Below are positions 16,550-25,907 of a stretch of DNA of 64,000 nucleotides, piece by piece. Numbering within the stretch: position 1 is the first letter of the stretch; every line of letters begins with the position of its first letter. This DNA is from Bacteroides faecalis (GTDB lineage: Bacteria; Bacteroidota; Bacteroidia; Bacteroidales; Bacteroidaceae). A program made the position numbers and the translations under genes. A model generated the notes under the pieces. The model searched no databases. It saw only the letters and a list, made by a program, of their open reading frames with translations, and had not been told where the DNA came from. The stretch lies in NCBI RefSeq assembly GCF_003865075.1, contig NZ_BHWB01000002.1, positions 1-64,000 of the forward strand, written 5' to 3'.

Positions 16550-17992
16550 ATGGGGTTAAAGAAAAACATACTGTATAGTGGTTTTCTAACCACGTCTCTG
16601 TATATATTCCAATTTATTACATACCCATACGTGGCACGTGTACTTGGGGTAACTAATATTGGTATCTGTAATTATGTACAAAGTATCGTGCAGTATTTTT
16701 GCCTCTTTAGTATGTTGGGAATTTCAACTCTTGGTGTAAGAGAAATCGCAAAATGCAATGGTGATAAACTTAAATTAAATCAGACATTTTCCCAGCTATT
16801 TTCACTGAATGCTCTTTTTACTGCGATAGTTTTAGTCCTATATATATTGTCAATAGAAACCATTCCGAACTTCAGTCAATACAGGAATTTACTCTATATA
16901 GGCGCAACACAAATCTTTTTTGGAACATTTGCCGTTGAATGGCTTTTCCGTGGTCTGGAAGAATTTAAATATATTACGATAAGAACCTTATTTGTTCGTT
17001 TGGCGTATGTCATATCGATATTTGTATTTGTCCGTACCTGTGATGATTACACAAAATACTTTTTGATATACTCTGCAATGATTATCGCCAATGGAGTGAT
17101 AAATTGGAGTTATGGAAAGAGGTTTGTCAGATTTACTTTCCAACCCTTATCATTAATTCGACCTTATGTAAAGCCATTGATATTTTTGGGTTCTCAGTTA
17201 ATACTGACTTCTTTATATACTACTTTCAACACCGTTTATTTGGGAATGACCTGCGGTGACACTCAAGTCGGATATTACACCACTGCCACTAAAATAGAAA
17301 ACATTATACTGGCTCTATACTCTTCATTCACACTTGTGATGATGCCACGTATCAGTTCGTTGATGCAGTCTGAGCAGCAAGAAGATATCAAGCGACTATT
17401 ACAAAATTCGTTTAATTTGCTTTTCGCATTTGTATTCCCATGTATCTTCTTTTCGGAATATTATGCCAATGAGTTGGTTTATTTAGTCGCTGGAAATGGA
17501 TATGAGGGAGCAGTTCTTCCCATGAGGTTAGTAATGCCGTTGATGTTAATTGTTGGATTGGAACAGATTCTTATTGTACAGATTCTTATGCCAAGCCGCT
17601 CAGACAAGCAAGTGTTTGTAAATTCAATTATAGGTGCGACGTGTAGCATCCTGTTAAATGTGTTGCTTGTTTCCAAACTTGAAAGCGTTGGTTCGTCAAT
17701 TGTCTGGTTTGTCAGTGAATTAGCGGTAATGACTACAGCTCTTTATTTCGTTAAACAGAAATATCACGATATTGCATTCTTTGCGAACTTGGTAAAGCAT
17801 CTGTTTTCTTTTATACCGATGTTGCTGATCTACTTTTTTATATCAAAAACCATAGAAGATACTTGGATCGGTTTTTCATTAGGCTTTATACTTACATTGA
17901 TGTATTGTCATCTTACATTGTCGTACATAGTCAAAAATAATGTCTATATCACATCTATTAAATCTATTATTTCAAAATATATAAAAAGATGA
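16550..17992 (+). CDS. wzx: Wzx-type polysaccharide flippase
   Basis: 480 residues, about 12-14 hydrophobic helices through the whole length, with the N-terminal pattern of the MATE-like/RfbX family (YSGFLTTSLYIFQFITYPYVARVLG). It should flip the undecaprenyl-linked repeat unit across the cytoplasmic membrane. The base composition drops to more AT-rich here than in the rfb genes, usual for the serotype-specific middle of a capsule locus. It overlaps the next gene by 4 bp (ATGA). Confidence 0.88.
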   Translation: MGLKKNILYSGFLTTSLYIFQFITYPYVARVLGVTNIGICNYVQSIVQYFCLFSMLGISTLGVREIAKCNGDKLKLNQTFSQLFSLNALFTAIVLVLYILSIETIPNFSQYRNLLYIGATQIFFGTFAVEWLFRGLEEFKYITIRTLFVRLAYVISIFVFVRTCDDYTKYFLIYSAMIIANGVINWSYGKRFVRFTFQPLSLIRPYVKPLIFLGSQLILTSLYTTFNTVYLGMTCGDTQVGYYTTATKIENIILALYSSFTLVMMPRISSLMQSEQQEDIKRLLQNSFNLLFAFVFPCIFFSEYYANELVYLVAGNGYEGAVLPMRLVMPLMLIVGLEQILIVQILMPSRSDKQVFVNSIIGATCSILLNVLLVSKLESVGSSIVWFVSELAVMTTALYFVKQKYHDIAFFANLVKHLFSFIPMLLIYFFISKTIEDTWIGFSLGFILTLMYCHLTLSYIVKNNVYITSIKSIISKYIKR

Positions 17993-18810
17993 GAGTACCT
18001 GTTATACTTCTCAACTATAATTCTGCGTCCGACTGCCGAAAGTGCGTCTCGTTTCTGAAACGACAGCAGGGTGTGGAATTGGAAATCATCATCGTGGATA
18101 ATTGTTCCCGTGAGGATGACCGAAATGATGTAGAAAGGTTGTGCCAGAAGCAAGGCTGTACATTTATTCCAGCGACAAAAAATCGGGGGTACAACGCCGG
18201 AAATAATATCGGCTTGCGCTATGCTGCCGAAAAAGGCTATAAATATGCTATGATTGCTAATCCCGATATGGAGTTTCCACAAGAGGACTACATCCAAAAG
18301 TTGGTCACAAAGATGGAACAAGATGATACCATAGCTGTTTGTGCAAGCGATATTGTTAATCCAGACGGCAGACACTTGAATCCTCAAAGGGAAGCCACTT
18401 ATAGTGAAGAGCTATTTTGGTTTAGGGAGATTATGCGAAACAGGAAATCGAAGAAATGGTATCTATGTGATTCTACCCAATCTGGATATTGTGAAAAAGT
18501 CAGTGGCTGTTGTTTACTACTTCGGATGGACTTTATGCAAAATATAGGCTTTTTCGACGAGAATGTATTCCTGTACTCAGAAGAATCCATCCTTGCAAAG
18601 CAAGTAAAACTCAGCAATAAAAAGATGTATTATCTGAACGATTCACAAGCAGTTCATCAGCATATAGAAAGTCAAAAAGGGGCGATAAAACCAAGGATGA
18701 AGATTCTCTTCAAATCCCGCACCTATTATTTACGCAAATATAGCGGATATGGCAGATTAAAGCTGAATCTTTTACTTTTTTCAAAACATCTTCAATATAT
18801 GTTCTACTGA
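17989..18810 (+). CDS. Family 2 glycosyltransferase (rhamnosyltransferase-like)
   Basis: 273 residues, GT-A fold. N-terminal VPVILLNYNSASDC, EIIIVDNCS, then NRGYNAGNNIGLRYA and the metal-binding area MIANPDMEF (DxD equivalent NPD), with the acceptor-side motif VSGCCLLLRMDFM...FFDENVFLYSEE. This NPDM/SGC pattern is typical of WbbL-like transferases that often use dTDP-rhamnose, which fits the rfb genes in the locus. Acceptor and linkage unknown. Confidence 0.85.
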   Translation: MRVPVILLNYNSASDCRKCVSFLKRQQGVELEIIIVDNCSREDDRNDVERLCQKQGCTFIPATKNRGYNAGNNIGLRYAAEKGYKYAMIANPDMEFPQEDYIQKLVTKMEQDDTIAVCASDIVNPDGRHLNPQREATYSEELFWFREIMRNRKSKKWYLCDSTQSGYCEKVSGCCLLLRMDFMQNIGFFDENVFLYSEESILAKQVKLSNKKMYYLNDSQAVHQHIESQKGAIKPRMKILFKSRTYYLRKYSGYGRLKLNLLLFSKHLQYMFY

Positions 18811-18815
18811 TTGTT

Positions 18816-19994
18816 ATGGATAAATTAAAAATACATAATACACTCGTTGATTTTATCATTATAACATTATCTGTATCGCCTGCTTTTGCTCTTGCAGACG
18901 ATAATAAGAACCTGTTGTTGATATTAGCAATGGCGATATTAATTCCATTTATTTTCATAAATAATCCTACTCGCATATCCAAGATTGATTTTACCCTTAT
19001 TTCGCTTTGCCTTTGTATGATTATATTTCCTCTATTAGGGCATCCCGAAACAATGAGATGGAGTACAGTGCTATATTCGTGTATATTTTGCTTGTATTTC
19101 ATGGCTTTTACTAGAGTATTGTCTGACAGCACCTATAGCAACAACGATTTATTAAGAATATTAAAGTTACTAATTTACGCTTATTGCATGGTTCTCATAA
19201 TACAACAATTCTGTGTGTTAACAGGACTTCCTATTTTCAATTTGAGCAATTATTCCATAAAGGAACCATGGAAACTAAATTCACTAATGAGTGAGCCGTC
19301 TCATTCTGCACGAATTATCCCAGTATTAATGTATCTGTTCGTGTGCTGTGAAGAAAAGCAAAATAAGGGAGATAAATTATCCTTAAAGAAAAGTTTTAAA
19401 AACTCAAAATATGTTTGGCTTTCTTTCTTATGGTGCGTTTGTACAATGGGGAGTGCAACTGCATTTATATTCATGTGGGTGGTTTTCGCCAAGTTCATAA
19501 ATCTTAAAAAAATATTACCAACAATCGCAGTCTGTCTTACTGTTTTTACAGCTGTATTTTTTGTATCTGAGAATAAATCTGTATTACGTGCAAAGAAAAT
19601 TATTGCAGCTACATTAACATTAGATGAAGAAAAAATTATGCGTGCAGATGGAAGTGGAGGAAGTAGGATTGTTCCAACAATTCAAGCTGCAAAAGTTTTG
19701 GGAATAACTTCAAAATCAGACTGGTTTGGCTATGGAATTGATGCAGACCAAAAAATCATAAAACCGCTTCCTGGTTTCACCAAAGGACAATCCGGCTCAT
19801 TTTTTTTATGGATAAATTACGGTGTTATTGTCGCTGCTATTTGGTGGATTTTTTCATTGAATATTTGTTACATCCCTAGAAATTTAGTGTCATTACTAAT
19901 ATGGTTCTTGATAATTTTCTCCTATGGTGGATTCAATAATCAAATTGTATGGATGACACTAACAATACTATACACATATAAATACATTCGTTAA
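18816..19994 (+). CDS. wzy: Probable Wzy capsule repeat-unit polymerase
   Basis: 392 residues with about ten membrane helices and a hydrophilic loop around residues 255-325 (DGSGGSRIVPTIQ ... LPGFTKGQSGSFF), the O-antigen-ligase/polymerase plan. Wzy proteins have very low sequence identity; the call rests on topology and position between a flippase, transferases and the export genes. It is the only good polymerase candidate in the locus. Confidence 0.75.
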   Translation: MDKLKIHNTLVDFIIITLSVSPAFALADDNKNLLLILAMAILIPFIFINNPTRISKIDFTLISLCLCMIIFPLLGHPETMRWSTVLYSCIFCLYFMAFTRVLSDSTYSNNDLLRILKLLIYAYCMVLIIQQFCVLTGLPIFNLSNYSIKEPWKLNSLMSEPSHSARIIPVLMYLFVCCEEKQNKGDKLSLKKSFKNSKYVWLSFLWCVCTMGSATAFIFMWVVFAKFINLKKILPTIAVCLTVFTAVFFVSENKSVLRAKKIIAATLTLDEEKIMRADGSGGSRIVPTIQAAKVLGITSKSDWFGYGIDADQKIIKPLPGFTKGQSGSFFLWINYGVIVAAIWWIFSLNICYIPRNLVSLLIWFLIIFSYGGFNNQIVWMTLTILYTYKYIR

Positions 19995-19995
19995 A

Positions 19996-21366
19996 ATGGA
20001 ATTAATTCATAAATGGACTAACCTGCATATAGAATTCACATCAACATTGTTTCGTGAGTTAGAAAACGAAGATGTACAATATTTCATCCTTCGGAATTAC
20101 GAAAAATTACCTGAACAAAATTTGGGTAAAGATATTGATATTGTAATTAAGCCTAAAGCATATAGCCAAACAGAAAAGATTTTATTGAAAGTGATGGCTA
20201 TGTTTGACATCCATTATTATCAGATAACACAATTCGATCGTATGCGTTGCTGGTATATTATGGATGATAAAAAGCACTTTGGCATTCATATAGATATTAT
20301 CGAAAATGAAGTCTATAAAGGATTTGAATTTTTCTCGTTTGAAAAATTATACAAGAATGTAGAAAAATACAATGGCTTTTATGTGCTCAACAAAACGATG
20401 GACACAATAATGCTATTGGTTCAGAATATAGTGGCATATAAGTGTCTGAAAAACAAGTACCGTACCACTATTGCCAATAATTACGCATTGTTCAAAAACG
20501 GCATAGATAAAGAGATTTTATCCTTTTGGGGAGATAAACTTGGTCGTAAAATGATTGATTCACTGAATAAATCAGATTTTGATTCGATTATTGAAAATGC
20601 GTACAAGTATGAAAAGGGAGCAATGAAAAGAATATTTTTGAAAAGACCTTTTTATACGATTAAAGGAATTACGAGATTCCTTTGTGGAAAAATTCATCGT
20701 GTAATTTTGTGTCCCAGGAAATTTTGGAGATTCATTGCAGTAGAAGCTCCCGATGGAACAGGGAAAACGACTTTTATCGATAGCCTTGTTACAGAGTTGA
20801 GAAGGTATTATGTATCAGATGAGGGGCGTTTTTGTATCCATCATTTTAGGCCATTGATCTTACCCAACTTGGGTGCAGTAGGCGAAAAGGCCGGAGTTAT
20901 GAAACAGGACACTGATTTTACTAAGCCACATCGAGCAAAACCTGCAGGGAAACTTTCTTCATTCATTAGAATGACTTATTATTGGGTGGACTATTTAATC
21001 GGTATGCCTTATCTGCTTCGCAAGGAAGTTAAAGCTGAAAGATATACTATTTTTGACCGTTACATATTTGACTTTGTTGTTGACCCAAAACGTGCTCGTA
21101 TTAGTTTGCCGTATTGGATGAGGAAAATGTTTGCACGTATGGTTATTCAACCACAAATTGTATTTGTGTTAAATACAGAGGCTGATGTTATTTATAAACG
21201 CAAGCAAGAACTTGAATTAAATGAAATCAAACGCCAATTGGATGAATTTAATAAAATTGAATCACTCTGTTCTAATGTCGTCTATATTGATGCCGGTCAA
21301 TCTGTTGATGAAATGACAACACAAGCAATAAAGATAATCTTTGATAAATTCTTAAACAAGATATAA
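19996..21366 (+). CDS. Nucleotidyltransferase-like plus thymidylate-kinase-like fusion protein
   Basis: 456 residues. The N-terminal half (about 20-200) resembles the minimal nucleotidyltransferase fold (FILRNYEKLPE...GKDIDIVI, with IHIDII later). The C-terminal half starts with a clear P-loop FIAVEAPDGTGKTTFIDSL (about residue 245) and has the DRYIFDFVVDPKR motif, as in thymidylate-kinase-like P-loop kinases. No membrane segments. Such two-domain proteins occur in surface-polysaccharide loci; the substrate is unknown to me, phosphorylation of a glycan or lipid-linked sugar being the obvious guess. An APH-fold kinase is encoded 3.4 kb downstream. Confidence 0.65.
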   Translation: MELIHKWTNLHIEFTSTLFRELENEDVQYFILRNYEKLPEQNLGKDIDIVIKPKAYSQTEKILLKVMAMFDIHYYQITQFDRMRCWYIMDDKKHFGIHIDIIENEVYKGFEFFSFEKLYKNVEKYNGFYVLNKTMDTIMLLVQNIVAYKCLKNKYRTTIANNYALFKNGIDKEILSFWGDKLGRKMIDSLNKSDFDSIIENAYKYEKGAMKRIFLKRPFYTIKGITRFLCGKIHRVILCPRKFWRFIAVEAPDGTGKTTFIDSLVTELRRYYVSDEGRFCIHHFRPLILPNLGAVGEKAGVMKQDTDFTKPHRAKPAGKLSSFIRMTYYWVDYLIGMPYLLRKEVKAERYTIFDRYIFDFVVDPKRARISLPYWMRKMFARMVIQPQIVFVLNTEADVIYKRKQELELNEIKRQLDEFNKIESLCSNVVYIDAGQSVDEMTTQAIKIIFDKFLNKI

Positions 21367-21421
21367 GTTACTACATGAAGTTTAAGAAATAGCTTATATC
21401 AAATCAACAAACGTGTTTTAA

Positions 21422-22537
21422 ATGAAAATTTTACATTTTATCTTAGGCAAAGCAAATCCTGATAGAGCCAATGGCGTAAACCAGGTTATACATGGACTTG
21501 CAAAATATCAAAGCAGAGCCGGGCATGAAGTACACGTAGTAGGTGTTAGTAGCTCAATGACAACGGCTTATGAAAAAGTTCAACGTGAAGAATTTGAGGT
21601 TGAATGCTTTAAGAAATTTAACACGGAAACTTTCACCTATATAAAAGGAATAATTCAAGAAATTGATATAGTACATTTGCATGGAGTTTGGAACATGAAA
21701 AATGTAAAATTAGGGCATTACCTTCAAACGATAGGTAAGCCCTATATCATAACGGCTCATTGTGGATATGCTATGGATCGTTTAAAACAATCAAATTATT
21801 TGATAAAACTTCTGTATCATAAGATTTGGCAAAAAAACTTATATGAACACGCTGCCGGTATCCATGCTCTTACGCGAGAAGAATCAACAGATATCTATCA
21901 TTTTTGTAAAAACGAAAATATCTTTGTTGTGACCAACGGGGTTGATCCAGACACTTATGATAAGTATCAATATGTTGTTCATCAAGAAAGGAGAAAAATT
22001 AAATTTGGTTATTTAGGTCGTCTGTCTGTTGAAAAAAATATCGACAATTTAATCAAGGCTGTTTCCTTATTACCGGATGAGGTAAAAAAGCAAGTTGAAT
22101 TATGCTTGATTGGTCCCATTACAAGCAATGTGACGAAACTTCAAAAGCTGGCAAAGGAACTAAATATAGAAGGGAACGTGAAATTTTTAGGGGGAAAGTA
22201 TGGTGAAGAGAAAATACAAACTCTCTTAGATTTGGACTTTTATATACATCCTGCCTATTCAGATGTTGTAGGTATTTCTGTAATGGAAGCATTAGCACTG
22301 GGCTTGCCAACGATTGTAACACGAACTTCTCATATGTCCTATTTTAATAATAGCAATGCTTTTATAATGGTGGAACCAACTGCATTTGATTTAAGTCGAG
22401 GAATTAGATCTGCAATAAGCCGATTAGATGATAGAGAACAATTATCTGCAAATGCTAAAAATTTATACCAGAAGCAATTTAATTGGGAAGTGGCAGTAAA
22501 GGCATTAGTCAATGAATATAGAAAAGCTTGTATATGA
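21422..22537 (+). CDS. Family 4 glycosyltransferase
   Basis: 371 residues, GT-B fold. N-terminal MKILHFILGKANPDRANGVNQV (donor/acceptor loop), IVHLHGVW, and a C-terminal nucleotide-sugar domain with FGYLGRLSVEKNIDNLI, FLGG, YIHPAYSDVVGISVMEALALG (the E-x7-E region) and PTIVT. It adds one sugar to the repeat unit on the cytoplasmic side. The stop overlaps the next ATG (ATGA at 22534). Confidence 0.88.
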   Translation: MKILHFILGKANPDRANGVNQVIHGLAKYQSRAGHEVHVVGVSSSMTTAYEKVQREEFEVECFKKFNTETFTYIKGIIQEIDIVHLHGVWNMKNVKLGHYLQTIGKPYIITAHCGYAMDRLKQSNYLIKLLYHKIWQKNLYEHAAGIHALTREESTDIYHFCKNENIFVVTNGVDPDTYDKYQYVVHQERRKIKFGYLGRLSVEKNIDNLIKAVSLLPDEVKKQVELCLIGPITSNVTKLQKLAKELNIEGNVKFLGGKYGEEKIQTLLDLDFYIHPAYSDVVGISVMEALALGLPTIVTRTSHMSYFNNSNAFIMVEPTAFDLSRGIRSAISRLDDREQLSANAKNLYQKQFNWEVAVKALVNEYRKACI

Positions 22538-23235
22538 TTACTTTCTTCATTTTAACTTTCATATTACTATTGCTTTTTAGGAATAAGGAAACATTAGTGC
22601 TATCCAAAGAAAGATGTGATTTTCTTAAAGCCTTTTTCCCTTTTTTGATAATCGCCGGTCATTGTTCCTTTTTCTGTCAGAATACCTTCTTTGATGATAT
22701 TCGTTGGAGTGGTCCATATATCGTGGCAATATTCTTTTTTATAAGTGGCTATGGATTACAATACAAGTATAGGCACAATCAAATGGATATTAAGTGCCTA
22801 AAAAATAGAACAAAAGCGATATTACTCCCTATTATACTGCCAATAATCATTTATGTACTATTGTCTTGTAATGGTTGGGGAACTTTCAAACATCTGTGTA
22901 AAAATGCTATTTTTCACGGGAATTTGATACTACCATATTCATGGTTTGTAATTGTAATTCTCCTTTTGTATGTCTCGTATTATTTTATTCGTCGACATCT
23001 CAAAAATGAAATAAATTTTTGTATCGCCTATTGTGCTTTTTTGCTTGTGATTACAGTAATTTTCCAAAGAATAGGTTGGGATAGTTCAAGTTTTGTTAGT
23101 AACATCGCTTTTTTACTCGGAATAGTTTACTATGATAACGAAAGTAAGATGTTAAGATATATTAACAATCTGGGGGGGGGGGGTAAAACAGCTTCTAATC
23201 ATAATGGGATGTATATGTCTGTCATATATTCATAA
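22534..23235 (+). CDS. Acyltransferase-3 family membrane protein, 5' part, frameshifted at a poly-G tract
   Basis: Starts at the ATG at 22534, overlapping the preceding TGA; the longer frame uses TTG. Membrane acyltransferase plan (RCDFLKAFFPFLIIAGHCSFF with the catalytic-type His, then FFISGYGLQYKY, and several helices). The frame is normal to residue about 213, then passes a run of 12 G (23172-23183) and ends 17 codons later in out-of-frame sequence. The remaining C-terminal helices are encoded in another frame (to 23509). With 11 or 14 G the protein would be complete at about 325 residues. Likely O-acetylates or O-acylates the capsule when in frame. Confidence 0.85.
   Translation: MITFFILTFILLLLFRNKETLVLSKERCDFLKAFFPFLIIAGHCSFFCQNTFFDDIRWSGPYIVAIFFFISGYGLQYKYRHNQMDIKCLKNRTKAILLPIILPIIIYVLLSCNGWGTFKHLCKNAIFHGNLILPYSWFVIVILLLYVSYYFIRRHLKNEINFCIAYCAFLLVITVIFQRIGWDSSSFVSNIAFLLGIVYYDNESKMLRYINNLGGGGKTASNHNGMYMSVIYS
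23172..23183 (+). repeat. Poly-G tract (12 G) inside the acyltransferase gene
   Basis: Twelve consecutive G in an AT-rich gene. The tract starts with the G of CTG, so in-frame reading into the downstream part (GTA AAA CAG CTT...) needs a total of 11 or 14 G. The present length puts the gene out of frame. Mononucleotide runs of this length are classic slipped-strand contingency sites, but also places where sequencing fails. Confidence 0.9.
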
Positions 23236-23509
23236 TTCATCTTTGTTCCCCGGATTTGCATTTTTTGCTGTACCATTTTGGACGATTGCTTTTATCGGGT
23301 TATTCTCAACCATCAATGTCAAATCATTCAAATTGGCGAAACTACTAAAGAAATACAGTTATGAAATATATCTGACTCAAGGAATTTCCTTTAGCATCTT
23401 ATCTTTTTTTGAATTGAACAATTGGTGCTTCTTGATTTTATCCTTGATATTATCACTTGTATTAGGAACAATAAGCCAAAAAGTAACATTAGCTATTACA
23501 CATAGATAG
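23184..23509 (+). pseudogene. Acyltransferase-3 family protein, 3' part (out of frame in this sequence)
   Basis: Reads on from the poly-G tract as VKQLLIIMGCICLSYIHNS and continues through three to four hydrophobic helices (FAFFAVPFWTIAFIGLF, then YEIYLTQGISFSIL and LSLILSLVLGTI). YEIYLTQ is the usual C-terminal motif of acyltransferase-3 proteins. It has an internal ATG at 23208, but alone it lacks the catalytic N-terminal half. Best seen as the second half of one phase-variable gene. Confidence 0.85.
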
Positions 23510-23543
23510 CTGTTATTATTAATAAAACAATCAATTTAAATAA

Positions 23544-24767
23544 ATGAATAAAACAATTCTAGTATCAGCCTATTCTTGCGAGCCCATAGAAGGCGGTGAG
23601 GCAGCGGTAGGGTGGAATATCGCCCTGCAAATGGCAAAACGAAATAAAGTTCACATTATTACCCGAAGTAATTTGCGTGAAAAAATAGAGGCGCATTACC
23701 CTACAGAGGTAGCAGAAAATATTACTTTTCATTATTATGATACACCTCGTTGGATGCGCTTTTATAAACGTAAGGAACGGGGTATGCATCTTTACTATTT
23801 CTTGTGGCAATTAGGTATTACATCCGTAGTACGTAAGTTGAAAAAAGAAATAAAGTTTGACTATGCAATGCATCTTACTTTTGGAAATGTATGGCTGCCT
23901 ACTTTTTTGCCATACTTCGACATACCATTTATATATGGTCCTATCGGAGGTGGTGAAGGAGTGCCACATTCATTTTTAACTAAAATGTCACCTTACTTTT
24001 TTTGTGTAGAGTTTATAAGGATTCTCATGAATGGGACAGCACATATTAATCCTTTCTTTCTCTATAAAGCGCATCGCAGTAAAGCCATACTATGTCGTAC
24101 AGAACAAACTTCCGCACTGTTTTCTAAACGTTTCCAATACAAAATAGATTACTTGACCGATGGTGCCATTGAACCAGATTTTTTTGAGAACAAGGCGGAA
24201 TATAGCAAAAACAAAACTATTCGGATTGTTTCTACTTCTCGTTTTATCGCATTAAAGAATGTGATTTGTATCGTACAAGCGTTGAATCTTGTACCAAAAG
24301 AATATGATGTTGAGTGCGTAATGGTAGGGAAAGGTCCTGAACTGGAGAAAGTAAAACAATTAGCGAAAACCTGTCCTCATAAGATCACATTCCTTAAGCA
24401 TATGCCACGTCAGGAGGTTCTAAACCAACTGAAGCAAGGGGATATATTCATTACTCCATCATTGAAGGATGCTTGTAATCTCACATTACTTGAAGCCATG
24501 ACAGTTGGTCTGCCTATAATCTGCCTTAACTGGTCTGGAATGGCAATTTCAACCGATGATAGTTGTGCGATACGTTTGCCGGTAACTAATCCCGAACAAA
24601 TGCCTAAGGATATGGCTAAAGCAATTATAAAACTCATAGAAAATCCCGAATTGCGTGAACGTTTGGGTCAGGCGGCTCGTGAGCGTATTCGTAATATCTT
24701 TAATTGGGATTCTAAAGGAGATTTTATGGAAAAAGTATTTGAGAAATTAGACAGCCAATGTCAGTAA
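23544..24767 (+). CDS. Family 4 glycosyltransferase
   Basis: 407 residues, GT-B fold, cytoplasmic. N-terminal ILVSAYSCEPIEGGEAAVGWNIA and the GPIGGGEGVP loop; C-terminal domain with STSRFIALKNVICIVQAL, MVGKGPELEKVK, FLKHMPRQEV and the E-x7-E-type ITPSLKDACNLTLLEAMTVGLPIICL. Starts 34 bp after the acyltransferase and ends 3 bp before the kinase-like gene. Donor and linkage not predictable. Confidence 0.88.
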   Translation: MNKTILVSAYSCEPIEGGEAAVGWNIALQMAKRNKVHIITRSNLREKIEAHYPTEVAENITFHYYDTPRWMRFYKRKERGMHLYYFLWQLGITSVVRKLKKEIKFDYAMHLTFGNVWLPTFLPYFDIPFIYGPIGGGEGVPHSFLTKMSPYFFCVEFIRILMNGTAHINPFFLYKAHRSKAILCRTEQTSALFSKRFQYKIDYLTDGAIEPDFFENKAEYSKNKTIRIVSTSRFIALKNVICIVQALNLVPKEYDVECVMVGKGPELEKVKQLAKTCPHKITFLKHMPRQEVLNQLKQGDIFITPSLKDACNLTLLEAMTVGLPIICLNWSGMAISTDDSCAIRLPVTNPEQMPKDMAKAIIKLIENPELRERLGQAARERIRNIFNWDSKGDFMEKVFEKLDSQCQ

Positions 24768-24770
24768 AAA

Positions 24771-25907
24771 ATGAATCAATCGGTTTTAGACGCTATCTGT
24801 AAAAAAGGTCAAGGAGAAAAATATGTTAAACTGCAAAATAGCGTAGGACAACGATGGTATATCCCACTGCGGAATAGCAGTGTACATCTGTCCTTGTTTC
24901 AGCCATCTTCCATTCAAGGTAAAATTGTTGCATATTTCTTTGAAATAATCAAGCATTTTCCTTTTCTGTTGCATATTATACACGCAAAAATCGTCCAATT
25001 GCAATTCTCGAAAGAGTTTCAAGAATTTGTTGACGATATATTTAGAGTCTCCCATTGTAATTTCGGAATCTTTTGTGGTTCTCCCGGTTATCATCAAAAA
25101 CCGACATTGCTGATCAGCAAAGGGAAACGTGTATTAGGGTATTGTAAATTAACCGACAATAAATGTGTCATGGAGTTATTCTATGAAGAAAGCAAAAGTT
25201 TGACGTATCTTCATGGTAAAGACATCAAGAATGTTCCAATCTCCTTATTTTGTGGCAAGCTACCTTTTAATCAACATATAGGAGCTTTTGTACAAACAAC
25301 TTGTCGGGAGAATAAAGTAAAGTTAGCTACCTATACAAATAAAAAACTATATGACTTTGTAAAGGAAGTTAATACCAAAACAAAATTAAGTATTCCTTTT
25401 AGCGATAGTGATTTTGCCAAGTCACTAAATAAACTGATACAGCATTTATCTTTACTGAAAGATAAGGGTATGCAGAACACATTAAGAGATGGAATTAAAG
25501 CGGTGAAAGCCAATCAAGATTCGTTTGAGTATTTCTGTGCGTCCCATGGAGATCTTACTCCTTGGAATAGTTTCATCGTACAGGATAAATTCTTCGCTTT
25601 TGATTTGGAGTACTTTAAGTGTTCATATACTCCATTTCATGATTTATTCCATTTTTTTACACAAGAGATGCTTTATAACAAGTATGCAAATGCAGAAAAG
25701 ATATATCTGAAGTATAAGGGCATTAGGGAACTCTTCTTTAAGGATACGGACAAAGCGGATTTGTTCTATCTGTCATATCTCTTGATGATCTTCGAGTTCT
25801 ATTTGAATCGGGATAATGGCATTCTTAATGAACGAATTAAAGAATGTATGGGAACTTGGGCTACACTTATAAAATATATTCTCAAAAATGTTTCGGAAAA
25901 TAATTAA
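24771..25907 (+). CDS. APH-fold kinase-like protein in the capsule locus
   Basis: 378 residues. The C-terminal part carries the phosphotransferase signature ASHGDLTPWNSFIV (catalytic Asp and Asn, about residues 262-275) followed by FAFDLEYF (metal Asp of the DFE-type motif) and PFHDLFHF. The N-terminal lobe is weakly conserved. This is the aminoglycoside/choline-kinase-like fold. In this position it more likely phosphorylates a sugar, lipid-linked intermediate or other polymer substituent than a drug. It overlaps the acetyltransferase gene by 20 bp. Confidence 0.7.
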   Translation: MNQSVLDAICKKGQGEKYVKLQNSVGQRWYIPLRNSSVHLSLFQPSSIQGKIVAYFFEIIKHFPFLLHIIHAKIVQLQFSKEFQEFVDDIFRVSHCNFGIFCGSPGYHQKPTLLISKGKRVLGYCKLTDNKCVMELFYEESKSLTYLHGKDIKNVPISLFCGKLPFNQHIGAFVQTTCRENKVKLATYTNKKLYDFVKEVNTKTKLSIPFSDSDFAKSLNKLIQHLSLLKDKGMQNTLRDGIKAVKANQDSFEYFCASHGDLTPWNSFIVQDKFFAFDLEYFKCSYTPFHDLFHFFTQEMLYNKYANAEKIYLKYKGIRELFFKDTDKADLFYLSYLLMIFEFYLNRDNGILNERIKECMGTWATLIKYILKNVSENN

